A stretch of DNA of 39,770 nt. Origin: Halalkalibacter alkaliphilus (lineage in GTDB: Bacteria; Bacillota; Bacilli; Bacillales; Bacillaceae_D). The notes under the pieces were generated by a model. That model worked only from the letters and a program-made list of their open reading frames with translations. It searched no databases and had not been told where the DNA came from. Below are positions 24,985 to 32,976 of the stretch, piece after piece; the stretch's first letter is position 1, and every line of letters begins with the position of its first letter. The position numbers and the translations under genes are program-made. Location: assembly GCF_023555415.1 (NCBI RefSeq), contig NZ_JAKRYL010000032.1:1-39770 (forward strand), given 5' to 3'.

Positions 24985-25055
24985 CAGATCTTCTGCTTCG
25001 TTAGCACAACAAGAAGTGCGCTGACCTTGTTAAATCAACGCATCCGATAGCGGAA
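24985..25055 (-). repeat. Array site 6 (TGCTTCGTTAG type)
   Basis: It reads AGATCTTCTGCTTCGTTAGC, ACAACAAGAAGTGCG, a partly paired core, and CGCATCCGATAGCGG. The left half is close to consensus; the right end lacks the usual GTTACTTGAAG. It lies upstream of the GNAT gene that starts at 24924. Confidence 0.5.
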
Positions 25056-25142
25056 CAGTAAAAAGCATAATCTATATGAATTCAGATAATATAGTAATAA
25101 CTAACCTGCTATTCCTTTGGCTAATAATAATAGTTGAATAAA

Positions 25143-25208
25143 CATAAACAGGAATAACCTGATCTAAGACTGTTCCTGTTGTTTAAATGCTCTCCGTTTG
25201 TTGAAGAA
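25143..25208 (-). repeat. Array site 7
   Basis: AACAGGAATAACC pairs with GTTCCTGTT, followed by AATGCTCTCCGTTTGTTGAAG. The CTCCGTT(T)GTTGAAG end is the common one. Between it and site 6 no gene remains. Confidence 0.45.
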
Positions 25209-25261
25209 AAAATTATTTCATTTATGATATTCACTCAACCAACAATCTTGATATTTTCGCT

Positions 25262-25475
25262 GTTATCTCCAACAAGAATAATTTATATTGGTTTGTATGA
25301 AGTACTTTTTCCTATGCCATTTAGTCAGTTTAAGTCTACATCGGCTTTATGAAGACTTTTCCTCATGCTTTTCCAGGCTGTTTAGGTCTTCATCATCTTT
25401 ATGAAAACCTTTTTCCATGCTTTTCTATACTGGTTTGGCCTTCATCAGCTTTATGAAGGGTATTAGCTTATTTAA
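25262..25475. repeat. Four-hairpin 200-bp repeat, copy 2
   Basis: Well preserved: GTTATCTCCAACAAGAATAA, a TTTGTATGAA start, three CTTCAT...ATGAAG units and the end TATTAGCTTATTTAAC. It is followed at once by array site 8. Confidence 0.85.
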
Positions 25476-25490
25476 CAATTTGCTCCTTTA

Positions 25491-25565
25491 GGTTAAGATT
25501 AGTTTCCTTTTTACTGGCATAAGAAAAGCGTCCCTTATTTCAGAAACGCTCCCTTTAGCTTAATA
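25491..25565 (-). repeat. Array site 8
   Basis: GGTTAAGATTAGTTTCC, then TTTTTACTGGCATAAG, the stem AAGCGTCCCTTATTTCAG/AAACGCT and the end CCCTTTAGCTTAATAAG. It lies about 20 bp beyond the stop of the 91-aa gene. T-runs on the minus strand after the stem suggest it can also terminate transcription. Confidence 0.6.
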
Positions 25566-25586
25566 AGATTTTTCCATTTTCACTAT

Positions 25587-25862
25587 CTATACTCCAACAA
25601 TTATGTTTAAAACCGCTAATATAACTGACAAACCTGACACAACAAATAAAATTCTATAAAACTTCTGTCTTTCAATATTTTCATTATCAAGCTGTAAATT
25701 ACTTATAGACAGAAACAGTGTTAGGCATAGTAGGAACGGGAAAATAGACTCTCTACCAGTAAAACCTGCCCAGATGACAAAGCTCGTCGATAATATTGTT
25801 AAGACCAACAATAATACCTTTAAATAAGATTTCACTTTTTTATGTTGCAGAGTATTTTCCAT
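25587..25862 (-). CDS. Membrane protein with three helices, 91 aa
   Basis: ATG 25862 follows GGGAG, which lies inside the end of the upstream GNAT gene; the two overlap by 23 bases and are probably translationally coupled. Helices: VLLLVLTILSTSFVIWAGFT, IFPFLLCLTLFLSISNL and ILFVVSGLSVILAVLNIIVG, with a polar loop QLDNENIERQKFY. Function unknown. A two-gene cassette would be the simplest description of this pair. Confidence 0.75.
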   Translation of the reverse strand: MENTLQHKKVKSYLKVLLLVLTILSTSFVIWAGFTGRESIFPFLLCLTLFLSISNLQLDNENIERQKFYRILFVVSGLSVILAVLNIIVGV

Positions 25863-26325
25863 GTAGTAACTCCCATTTCTCTTCGATAAGCTCTTTATTG
25901 GAAAGTATTTGAGTTTGAGTTTTCTTTAACTCAAAACCAAACCTCTCGTAAATTCGCCTTGCTGCTTTTAGTTCGCTATTAGTCCAGAGAATAATACTCT
26001 TAAATCCATTTTCTTTGCTAAAGTTAATAGCTGTTTCGACTAACTTCTGTCCATATCCAGTACCTCGAACATTCGGTTCAACTAGAAATAAACCCAATTG
26101 TGCAGTATTGTCATTAACCTTTTTAAGACTTACGGAACCACTTTGTTTCCCACCAATCTCTAAAATGAAAATGTTTTCGGAAGAGTCTGCCCGTTCAATA
26201 AACCCTCTAACACTTTCTTCTATAAATTCTCGAAAAGTTAAATCGTATCCAAATTCTTTATTGTATAAATCATAGTGAGAATTTACTATGTAATCTTGAT
26301 CTTCTAATCTATATGTACGTATCAT
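25840..26325 (-). CDS. GNAT-family N-acetyltransferase, 161 aa
   Basis: ATG 26325 follows AAAGGGGGATAAA; the longer reading from 26358 covers that site. Motifs in order: MIRTYRLEDQDYIVNSHYDL, ENIFILEIGGKQSGSVSLKK, AQLGLFLVEPNVRGTGYGQK (acetyl-CoA motif RGTGYG), FSKENGFKSIILWTNSEL, and RIYERFGFELKKTQTQ near the end. This resembles the GNAT modules often fused to MarR regulators, but no regulator domain is present. Substrate unknown. Confidence 0.88.
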   Translation of the reverse strand: MIRTYRLEDQDYIVNSHYDLYNKEFGYDLTFREFIEESVRGFIERADSSENIFILEIGGKQSGSVSLKKVNDNTAQLGLFLVEPNVRGTGYGQKLVETAINFSKENGFKSIILWTNSELKAARRIYERFGFELKKTQTQILSNKELIEEKWELLHGKYSAT

Positions 26326-26517
26326 TTTATCCCCCTTTTTCATGTTTCTCTTCTTCAATGCTGCTTCGTTACTTTAAGTACAACCCTTCGCAATCTCTAA
26401 TTATTTTAACATAAATATCCAATTAAACTACCAAAGCGTTGTCCCATTAAATGGCCCTATTCATTAAGGAAGAGCGCACGATTGTGGAAGATCGTTATGC
26501 AGCTTAATTCTTTTTAT

Positions 26518-26640
26518 TTATTCAAGCACATACTTATAGAACTTTTTATCAACCTGTAATAATGGAAATTTCTTAGGCAAATCATCAAGACCTATACTTA
26601 TAAACCCATTTTTTCATAAAATCTATGAGCGGCTATAAAT
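26518..26640 (-). pseudogene. C-terminal GNAT remnant
   Basis: The minus strand reads AAHRFYEKMG, then after a frame change SIGLDDLPKKFPLLQVDKKF, YKYVLE and stop at 26518. HRFYEKMGF is the typical last motif of GNAT acetyltransferases. The N-terminal three quarters are missing; the break point lies at or beside the start of repeat copy 3. Confidence 0.5.
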
Positions 26641-26830
26641 ATTGGTTTGTATAAAGTACTTTTTACTATGCTTTTTAGTCTGTTTAGGTCGTCATCGGCG
26701 TTATGAAGACTTTTCCTCACGCTTTTCCAGGCTGTTTAGGTCTTCATAAGTATTATGAAGACCTTTTCACATGCTTTTCTGGACTGATTTGGCCTTCATA
26801 AGCTTTATGATGGGTATTAGCTAATTTAAC
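26635..26830. repeat. Four-hairpin 200-bp repeat, copy 3
   Basis: It begins AATATTGGTTTGTATAAAG (the first 20 bp of the full element are missing), has the three internal CTTCAT...ATGAAG units and ends TATTAGCTAATTTAAC. It abuts the GNAT remnant on one side and site 9 on the other. Confidence 0.8.
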
Positions 26831-26844
26831 ACTTAGCACCTTTA

Positions 26845-26906
26845 GGTTAACATTAGTTTCCTTTTTATGTTAGTTCAATATTTAATAATACACCCTTTTG
26901 TTGAAC
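26845..26906 (-). repeat. Array site 9
   Basis: GGTTAACATTAGTTTCC, TTTTTATGTTAGTTC, then CCCTTTTGTTGAAC (GTTGAAC at 26900-26906 fits GTTRRRY). The central stem is mostly lost. It begins five bases beyond the stop of the lipoprotein gene at 26911. Confidence 0.55.
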
Positions 26907-26910
26907 AGTT

Positions 26911-27327
26911 TTATTGAAGTTTTAAAATATCTCTTAATATCTTTGTATCTTCAGTAGAGACATAAAATCCATTTTTTTCGTGTCCGACATACATAAAAAT
27001 ACTCTCTTGTCCTTCACTTCCAAGAATAAGATGCAAAAGATGTGTACTACCGTCTTCATAGCTAACTAATAAATCATAGTAAGGTTTTTCATCAGATACA
27101 ATTATATCGTGTTTCTGACCAGTCGCTCTTTTTAAAACCTCTTCAAAATCATTTATTACTTTCTCTTCACTGATACTCATAAAAAAATCATCATTTATAG
27201 CTCCATAACCCCCAGATTTAGAAATAGAGATTCCCGAAATATTATCTAAAACTGTCATTTCCTCGTGGACAGATTGGCAGGCACTTAGGACTAAAGCTAA
27301 AATTAACAGTAAACATATTTTCTTCAT
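26911..27327 (-). CDS. Lipoprotein of unknown function, 138 aa
   Basis: The start follows GGGAG. The first 17 residues form a lipoprotein signal peptide, MKKICLLLILALVLSAC, with lipobox LSAC. The mature part is soluble: DNISGISISKSGGYGAINDD, FEEVLKRATGQKHDIIVSD, YYDLLVSYEDGSTHLLHLIL, HEKNGFYVSTEDTKILRDIL. The pattern resembles short Bacillus lipoproteins whose domain ends in a ...S.ED...L..IL motif, with no known role. Cassette-type gene. Confidence 0.8.
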   Translation of the reverse strand: MKKICLLLILALVLSACQSVHEEMTVLDNISGISISKSGGYGAINDDFFMSISEEKVINDFEEVLKRATGQKHDIIVSDEKPYYDLLVSYEDGSTHLLHLILGSEGQESIFMYVGHEKNGFYVSTEDTKILRDILKLQ

Positions 27328-27524
27328 ATATTAACTCCCATATATTTCTAAATTTATACAATAACCATAATCTCCTACTTAAATAAGCCCCCTTAATTTC
27401 AACATCCTTAATTACTTAATAACCTCTATGCACATATACCCAGTCTTGTGATTGTACTGAAGCATAGACTATATAGAAAAATATATACCTTGCTTGTACC
27501 ATAAAGGAGGCAACTTGATTATCC

Positions 27525-27977
27525 ATGTTTGACCCACAAAAATTAACGACTAATCTAATCCCACCTGCTACTTTTGTGCAACCTATTCAAGGACGTAAAT
27601 ACACCTTAACTCACTCAGATATAACAGGTGAACTATTTTTAGATATAGGTACTAATTATAATTACAAAGCGATCGATTGGGATATGCGTGATGAAGTTCT
27701 AGCAGAATGGCAAATAGATCAGTTAAATAGAGTAAGTATCGTAGGAAAAGCTCACGTTGATGAAGGACAATTTACGAAAGAACAGTCCAAATTTCGCTAT
27801 AACATCTTTCGAAAAGAAATGAGTACAGCTTTAAAAGGAATGTTTTACGGTGACAAAAAATTTTTAACAAATTACCCGACACTGCTAAACGCGCCAATTT
27901 ACATTATGTACACATCCATTTATCCAGAATTCAATCACACAATTTACTATGGTACACCTAGAGATTATTTAAATTAA
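27525..27977 (+). CDS. Staygreen (SGR)-family protein, 150 aa
   Basis: The protein matches the Staygreen pattern throughout: FDPQKLTTNLIPPATFVQPI, GRKYTLTHSDITGELFLDIG, WDMRDEVLAEWQID, FRYNIFRKEMSTALKGMFYG, DKKFLTNYPTLLNAPIYIMY, YPEFNHTIYYGTPRDY. Plant SGR removes magnesium from chlorophyll a. Homologues in non-photosynthetic bacteria are known, and some show the same activity in vitro; their natural role is unclear. Length agrees with bacterial members. AAAGGAGG stands unusually far (about 14 bases) from the ATG. It is on the plus strand and not part of the minus-strand array. Confidence 0.85.
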   Translation: MFDPQKLTTNLIPPATFVQPIQGRKYTLTHSDITGELFLDIGTNYNYKAIDWDMRDEVLAEWQIDQLNRVSIVGKAHVDEGQFTKEQSKFRYNIFRKEMSTALKGMFYGDKKFLTNYPTLLNAPIYIMYTSIYPEFNHTIYYGTPRDYLN

Positions 27978-28246
27978 TTAATCAAAGTAGTTTGAGTTAC
28001 AGTTTTACTACATTGAGACCTCCTCTAGTAAGGAAAATGAATGTATTTGATTTAATTAGTTCTATAAACATAACACATATTTCCCACCCTTCTTCAACTA
28101 TTTTATTACTTTAAACAAGAATAGAGCTACTGTCACCAGCAACCCTTTTCCACTCTTGCAGCCAGAAGCCATTTTCTTTTTACAAAAATAAAATATTAGT
28201 AAACATTTTTTCATGTCCATTTTGAAAGAACATCTTTTTTAAGAAT
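27978..28246. other. Intergenic region without a recognised gene
   Basis: It lies between the convergent Staygreen gene and the epimerase gene. It is AT-rich. A short CTTCTTCAAC-type box at about 28090 recalls the array sites, but no full site is present. Confidence 0.4.
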
Positions 28247-29263
28247 CTATTCATTGATAGTCTTTAATGCCGAATTTAATACGTCAACAACCCTGTCACA
28301 CCAATTGTCAAATTCCTCATCTGGTATTTGTAGTTCAGGATGAGCTAATATGTATTCGACCGTTTGCCTAATCCCTTGGTCAATTCGGGTCGTAGCAACA
28401 AAATCGGGAACAAGTCTTTTTAGTTTAGAATTATCGAAAACGACAGTATTCGCCTTATCCCCTAATAATCCACCCCTGTAATCCTCCTTACTGCATGCGT
28501 CCAAAAATTCTGATGACACATGGATTGCATTAAGTTTTACTCCGAGTGCGTCTGCGATTGTTTCGTAAATTTGATTCCAGGTAAGACTTTCATCTGAAGT
28601 GATATGAACAGATTCACCGATTGCATGAATATTGCCCATCAAGCCAATAAAGCCTTTAGCAAAATCACTATTGTGTGTCATCGTCCACAAGGATGTACCA
28701 TCACCATGAATGATAACGGGTTTATTCTCCAACATTCGTTTTGCTACCTGCCATGTGCCCTTGCTTCCATGTACTCCAAGTGGAATCGAAAGTTCATCAT
28801 AGGTGTGACTTGGTCTTACAATCGTAATCGGAAAGTCTTCCTCTCGATAGAGCTTCAGCAAATACTCTTCACAGGCAATCTTATTTCTCGAATATTGCCA
28901 ATATGGATTTGATAATGGCGTTCCTTCTGTAATTCGATAGTCGGACAAAGGAGTTTGGTATGCAGAAGCAGAGCTAATAAAAATAAATTGTTTCGTTTTC
29001 CCCTTAAATAAGCGATAATCTCTTTCAAGCTGTGCCGTTTCAAACGCGATGAAATCAGCAACGACATCAAACTCTAAATCTTCAATCAGTTTGGAGACAT
29101 GTTCTTCATCATTTATATCAGCTTGAAGTAAGTTTGCCCCTTCTGGCAAGCGGTCCTTTCGATTCCCCCTATTCAGAAGGTAGAGCTCACATCCCTTTTC
29201 TACTAGCTGCTTCGTAATAGCAGAACTAATCGTTCCCGTCCCTCCAATAAATAACGCTTTCAT
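28247..29263 (-). CDS. NAD-dependent epimerase/dehydratase (extended SDR), 338 aa
   Basis: GGAGGTGGAAAA precedes the ATG. The Rossmann motif is FIGGTGTISSAITKQL (residues 4-19), the acidic end of the second strand is followed by LNRGNRKDRLP, and the active site is a serine in FIFISSASAYQTP plus YSRNK (YxxxK). The C-terminal part (HTYDELSIPLGVHGSKGTWQ, GDGTSLWTMTHNSDFAKGFI) fits the subgroup related to chloroplast stem-loop-binding proteins and sugar-nucleotide epimerases. The substrate cannot be told. It is intact and larger than the array genes, so probably ordinary chromosome. Confidence 0.88.
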   Translation of the reverse strand: MKALFIGGTGTISSAITKQLVEKGCELYLLNRGNRKDRLPEGANLLQADINDEEHVSKLIEDLEFDVVADFIAFETAQLERDYRLFKGKTKQFIFISSASAYQTPLSDYRITEGTPLSNPYWQYSRNKIACEEYLLKLYREEDFPITIVRPSHTYDELSIPLGVHGSKGTWQVAKRMLENKPVIIHGDGTSLWTMTHNSDFAKGFIGLMGNIHAIGESVHITSDESLTWNQIYETIADALGVKLNAIHVSSEFLDACSKEDYRGGLLGDKANTVVFDNSKLKRLVPDFVATTRIDQGIRQTVEYILAHPELQIPDEEFDNWCDRVVDVLNSALKTINE

Positions 29264-29569
29264 TTTTCCACCTCCGCAAATCTTAAGACAATTAATTGTA
29301 ATTATTCGTTACCAAGTAAATATTAAATACTACTAGCAAAATTCCTTTTTTTTCATGCTCATTATTATTATTTTATTTTTTCACCTAAGCCCTTGCTATT
29401 AGAGGTAAACTATGCTCTTCTTTCACTAAGCTCCTGTTACTTCAACTAGAGAAAGACGATAATTTTTATTAAGCTACCCTGCCAGGCGAAGAGTGGCGTA
29501 GACATTCATAAAATCAAGAATAATATGGAAGCCAGAAAAATTAAGGATTTGAAATTTCCACAAAATGTA
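29264..29569. other. Intergenic region between divergent units
   Basis: No gene is seen. It contains CTCCTGTTACTTCAACTAG near 29430, a possible degenerate array-site end, and the upstream region of the ktr promoter. Confidence 0.35.
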
Positions 29570-29598
29570 TTGACAATCTAATTAAACAGGAGTAAATT
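29570..29598 (+). promoter_or_regulatory. Sigma-A promoter of the riboswitch-ktrAB unit
   Basis: A perfect -35 TTGACA (29570-29575), a 17-bp spacer and -10 TAAATT (29593-29598). Transcription would begin about 20-25 bases before the first riboswitch. Confidence 0.7.
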
Positions 29599-29625
29599 CT
29601 CTATTAGTAAATTTAATAATTTACC

Positions 29626-29773
29626 TTTTAGTCGCTTAATCTTTTCGAGCGGGGGAACCAACTTTGATGGAATTCCATCTTGGGGTGAATCTTACTTAGT
29701 AAGAGGGGATACTCTCTGTCCCTAATCCGACAGCTAACCTCGTCAGCGTTATTTTGAGAGGAGGGTCGTTATA
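29626..29773 (+). promoter_or_regulatory. c-di-AMP riboswitch 1 (ydaO/yuaA family)
   Basis: The family's conserved blocks occur in order: GTCGCTTAATC, GAGCGGGGGAACCAAC, TTGGGGTGAATCTTACT, TAGTAAGAGGGGATACTC, CCCTAATCCGACAGCTAACC, TCGTCAGCG, GAGAGGAGGG. This RNA binds cyclic di-AMP and in Bacillus turns off potassium-uptake genes, here ktrAB, when the signal is high. A terminator hairpin follows directly, so it is a transcription-level off switch. Confidence 0.93.
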
Positions 29774-29804
29774 GGCCATTCTTTGTGATGGTCTTTTCTT
29801 TTTG
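29774..29804 (+). terminator. Terminator of riboswitch 1
   Basis: GGCCAT pairs with ATGGTC (one G-U pair) around TCTTTGTG, followed by TTTTCTTTTT. It forms the expression platform of the first riboswitch. Confidence 0.75.
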
Positions 29805-29825
29805 TAAATTTTCATATGTAGTACC

Positions 29826-29978
29826 TTTAGTCGCTTAATCTTTTTGAGCGGGGGAACCAACTTTGATGGGTATTTTTCCATCTTGGGGTGAATCTTACTT
29901 AGTAAGAGGGGATACTCTCAGTCCCTAATCCGACAGCTAACCTCGTCAGCGTTTTATTTGGAGAGAAGGGTCTGTTTT
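29826..29978 (+). promoter_or_regulatory. c-di-AMP riboswitch 2 (tandem copy)
   Basis: All conserved blocks of riboswitch 1 recur exactly 199 bp later, starting GTCGCTTAATCTTTTTGAG. Differences are concentrated in variable loops (the stem after TTTGATGG is longer, CTCAGTCCC replaces CTCTGTCCC). Both copies look functional. Tandem placement, each with its own terminator, would sharpen or deepen repression of ktrAB by c-di-AMP. Confidence 0.93.
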
Positions 29979-30011
29979 GGACCATTCTTTGTGATGGTCT
30001 ATTTTATTTTG
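29979..30011 (+). terminator. Terminator of riboswitch 2
   Basis: GACCAT pairs perfectly with ATGGTC around TCTTTGTG, followed by TATTTTATTTT. It lies just ahead of the ktrA ribosome binding site. Confidence 0.75.
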
Positions 30012-30031
30012 CAAAAAAGAGGTGGAGAAAA

Positions 30032-30697
30032 ATGGCAGATAAGAAGAAACAATTTGCCGTTATTGGCTTAGGCCGATTCGGAGGAAGTGTTTGTAAAGAG
30101 CTATATAGAATGGGTCATCAGGTATTAGCAATTGATATTAGAGAACAAAAGGTAACTGAGTTTGCCCAACACTCTACCCACTCTGTTATTGCGGACTCGA
30201 CTGATGAGAAGGCATTGCAATCTCTAGGAATTCGGAACTTTGAGTACGTGATCGTCGCAATCGGGGACAATATTCAATCAAGTATATTGACTACGCTTGT
30301 CCTCAAAGAAATGGAAGTTGAGAACGTATGGGTTAAAGCGCAAAATGCCTATCATCATAAGGTACTAGAAAAGATAGGTGCCGATCGAATTATTCACCCT
30401 GAACATGATATGGGTATCAGGATTGCCCAACATTTAACCTCAGAAAAGATTGTTGATTATATTGAGTTATCTGATGAATATAGCATTGTTGAATTATTAG
30501 CAACAAACAAAGTGCATAACCGATCGATTATTGATTTAGATGTTCGTGCTAGGTTTGGTTGTACAATCTTGGCCGTAAAGCACGGAGAAGAGATTAATGT
30601 ATCTCCTCTGCCAGATGATATGATTTATGTAAATGATGTCCTTATCGTAATTGGACATAAAAGAGATTTAAAACGGTTTGAGGAAGAAGGTATGTGA
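30032..30697 (+). CDS. ktrA: KtrA, regulatory RCK subunit of the Ktr potassium transporter, 221 aa
   Basis: A cytosolic ring-forming subunit that gates KtrB. The RCK-N (TrkA-N) domain starts KKKQFAVIGLGRFGGSVCKE with GLGRFG as nucleotide-binding loop, followed by the acidic AIDIREQKV and IADSTDEKALQSLGI. The RCK-C domain covers about residues 135-221 (IVELLATNKVHNRSIIDLDV to VLIVIGHKRDLKRFEEEGM). In known KtrA proteins RCK-N binds ATP/ADP and RCK-C binds c-di-AMP, so the signal acts on both RNA and protein. Length equals B. subtilis KtrA. GGTGGAG precedes the ATG; the stop overlaps the ktrB start region. Confidence 0.95.
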   Translation: MADKKKQFAVIGLGRFGGSVCKELYRMGHQVLAIDIREQKVTEFAQHSTHSVIADSTDEKALQSLGIRNFEYVIVAIGDNIQSSILTTLVLKEMEVENVWVKAQNAYHHKVLEKIGADRIIHPEHDMGIRIAQHLTSEKIVDYIELSDEYSIVELLATNKVHNRSIIDLDVRARFGCTILAVKHGEEINVSPLPDDMIYVNDVLIVIGHKRDLKRFEEEGM

Positions 30698-30699
30698 CC

Positions 30700-32040
30700 A
30701 TGTCCTTTCCTAAAAAAGGTATTTTACATAAGCGAATTCACTTATCCCCTCCTCAAACGTTGGCTCTTAGCTTTTTTCTTGCTATTGTGATTGGGACACT
30801 TTTATTAAAACTTCCTTTTGCAACAACAGAGCCAATTGCCTGGATCGATGCATTATTTACAGCAACATCGGCCACAACCGTTACAGGTCTTGTAGTTGTA
30901 GACACGGGAACAGCTTTTACGGTATTTGGACAAGTGGTGATTATGATACTAATTCAAATAGGCGGATTAGGATTAATGACGTTTGCAGTATTAATTGTCG
31001 TCGTATTAGGGAAAAAAATTGGGTTAAAAGAACGAATGTTAGTACAGGAAGCTTTAAATCAAACTTCCATTGGTGGCGTCATACGTCTCGTAAAAATTTT
31101 ATTTATTTTCGCTGTTTTAATGGAATTGATTGCTGTTATATTACTCTCCATTCGTTGGGTTCCAGAGTACGGTTGGGCATTTGGCATCTATACAAGTATT
31201 TTTCATGCAATTTCTGCATTTAATAACGCTGGATTTTCGCTTTGGTCTGATAGCTTAATGGGATACGTTGGAGACCCTGCTGTAAACATTATTATTACAT
31301 TACTATTTATTACAGGCGGGATTGGTTTTACTGTTTTGTCTGACTTATGGCATACAAAAGAGTTTCATCGACTATCCTTACATTCGAAATTAATGTTAGT
31401 TGGCACATTAGTCATTAATGTTGTTGCTATGCTGTTGCTTTTCACACTAGAATACACCAACCCAGCTACTTTAGGTACCCTAGATCTCATGGATAAGCTT
31501 TGGGCTTCTTACTTCCAAGCAGTTACACCTAGAACGGCTGGATTTAATTCAATAGATATTGGCAGCATGACTTCTGGATCAATTGTCTTTTTATTACTGC
31601 TAATGTTCATCGGCGCAGGAAGTGCTTCCACAGGCAGTGGAATCAAATTGACAACATTTATTGTCATTGTCCTGGCTGTTATCACATTCTTAAGAGGAAA
31701 AAATGATACTGTAGCGTTTGAACGCACAATTAGACTTCAAATGATCATCCGCTCATTAGCAATTGTTGTGATTAGTTTGTTTGCTATATTCTTTACCATT
31801 CTAGCTTTGTCTGTTACAGAAAATGCTCCATTTATTATGATTGTTTTTGAAGCTTTTTCTGCATTTGGTACAGTTGGATTATCGATGGGGTTAACAGGAG
31901 AACTATCTCCTTTAGGAAAACAAATTATTATTATTTTAATGTTTATTGGACGAATCGGGCCATTAACATTGGCTTTCTCATTAGCGAGAGCTCAAAAATC
32001 AAGCATCCGTTACCCAGATGGAGAGGTATTTACAGGGTAG
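30700..32040 (+). CDS. ktrB: KtrB, membrane subunit of the Ktr potassium transporter, about 447 aa
   Basis: A sodium-dependent potassium channel-like subunit of the Trk/Ktr/HKT family. Four pore repeats are visible with their filter glycines: SATTVTGL, AFNNAGFS, VTPRTAGFN and AFGTVGLSMG. The third-repeat gating loop is Gly/Ser-rich (GAGSASTGSGIKL), as in KtrB. It has eight or more membrane helices. ATG 30700 is taken as start because AGAAGG stands upstream; GTG 30694, overlapping the ktrA stop, is in frame and possible. It is co-transcribed and translationally coupled with ktrA; a terminator follows. Confidence 0.95.
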   Translation: MSFPKKGILHKRIHLSPPQTLALSFFLAIVIGTLLLKLPFATTEPIAWIDALFTATSATTVTGLVVVDTGTAFTVFGQVVIMILIQIGGLGLMTFAVLIVVVLGKKIGLKERMLVQEALNQTSIGGVIRLVKILFIFAVLMELIAVILLSIRWVPEYGWAFGIYTSIFHAISAFNNAGFSLWSDSLMGYVGDPAVNIIITLLFITGGIGFTVLSDLWHTKEFHRLSLHSKLMLVGTLVINVVAMLLLFTLEYTNPATLGTLDLMDKLWASYFQAVTPRTAGFNSIDIGSMTSGSIVFLLLLMFIGAGSASTGSGIKLTTFIVIVLAVITFLRGKNDTVAFERTIRLQMIIRSLAIVVISLFAIFFTILALSVTENAPFIMIVFEAFSAFGTVGLSMGLTGELSPLGKQIIIILMFIGRIGPLTLAFSLARAQKSSIRYPDGEVFTG

Positions 32041-32132
32041 TGTTTTAAGCTAAACTTTTAAATTAAAATAAAGCCTCTTACACACATTACTAGTCAATAT
32101 ATAAAATGTCACACATTATAAAGGGTAAAAGT

Positions 32133-32180
32133 AAAAGGATGGGAGAGCAGTGAGAATATCTGCTTTACCTATCCTTTTTT
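32133..32180 (+). terminator. Terminator of ktrAB
   Basis: AAAAGGAT pairs with ATCCTTTT and GCAG with CTGC further in; six Ts end the hairpin. It lies about 95 bp after the ktrB stop codon. Confidence 0.75.
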
Positions 32181-32257
32181 GCACTACAAATGACCTCATT
32201 TACCACGCCAACAGAGTTGGGTGTTGTTGAACTAACGCAGATTACTTGAAGATGCTA

Positions 32258-32470
32258 TTATCTCCAACAAGAATAATTCATATTGGTTTGTATGAAGTAC
32301 TTTTTCCTATGCTTTTTTTGTCTGTTTGGGTCTTCATCGGCCTTATGAAGATTTTTCCTCATGCTTTTCAGGCTGTTTAGGTCTTCATCAGCTTTATGAA
32401 GACTTTTTCCCATGCTTTTTTGGACTGGTTTGGCCTTCATCAGCTTTATGAAGGGTATTAGCTTATTTAC
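32258..32470. repeat. Four-hairpin 200-bp repeat, copy 4
   Basis: Nearly full copy: TTATCTCCAACAAGAATAAT, the hairpin TTCATA-ttggtttg-TATGAA, three units of about 51 bp with CTTCAT...ATGAAG hairpins, ending TATTAGCTTATTTAC. The 32 bp in front (ACTTGAAGATGCTA...) are the same as in front of copy 5 and look like the end of an array site. A 93-residue minus-strand frame through it is a by-product of the 51-bp unit length. Confidence 0.85.
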
Positions 32471-32485
32471 ACTTTGCTCCTTTAG

Positions 32486-32560
32486 GGTAACCACTAAAAC
32501 ATTTATAATATTGGCTTCTATAACTAGACTGCTTTCCACTAACGCTCCCGTTTGTTGAAG
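32486..32560 (-). repeat. Array site 10
   Basis: GGGTAACC at the left, a degenerate middle, and CACTAACGCTCCCGTTTGTTGAAG at the right in two parts (CACTAACGCTCCCG and TTTGTTGAAG). It separates repeat copy 4 from the degenerate duplicate gene at 32598. Confidence 0.5.
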
Positions 32561-32597
32561 ATGTTAAGTGACAACAAATTGGATCTAACTTATTTTT

Positions 32598-32948
32598 TTA
32601 TATAAATATAGATGAGAACATTATAAATATATACCAAGGTAGTAAGGAAATAAGTGGGACAAGATAAGCTTTAGAGTGCTTAAGGTATATACGCTTCAAA
32701 ACCATATACAATTGTAATAATTATAAAGACAGAAAACCATCCATTATAATAGTCTGCCCACCAATTTAACATAATGAAAAAATAAGCAATCACGAATATT
32801 GCAATGATCCAATTACCATATACGTATACCTCATAACCCTTATTGGTTTCTGAAATCACATCGCCTCCATTTGAAACTTTTTCTTTACAACCTTCTCAAA
32901 TAGGAATCCTATTCCTAAAACTGCAAGTAATAATGTTACACTGAACAT
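32598..32948 (-). pseudogene. Broken second copy of the 121-aa membrane protein gene
   Basis: ATG 32948 behind GGAGGGGGGGAGTGCCTA starts MFSVTLLLAVLGIGFLFEKV, then VKKKFQMEAM and a stop. One base missing relative to the copy at 37411-37776 causes this; in the next frame the reading GDVISETNKGYEVYVYGNW continues through FIIITIVYGFEA, where about 11 more bases are missing. Over 350 bp the two copies are very similar by eye, roughly nine in ten bases. It lies in the array with sites on both sides. Confidence 0.85.
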
Positions 32949-32976
32949 TAGGCACTCCCCCCCTCCTTACAAACTT

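Noticed and set aside
29696-29881. A 61-residue minus-strand open frame across the riboswitch region
   Set aside because: It is antisense to two clear c-di-AMP riboswitches and a terminator.
32258-32539. A 93-residue minus-strand open frame with repeated LHKADED segments
   Set aside because: It lies inside repeat copy 4. The frame is open because the units are about 51 bp; the other four copies do not keep it open, and there is no good ribosome binding site.
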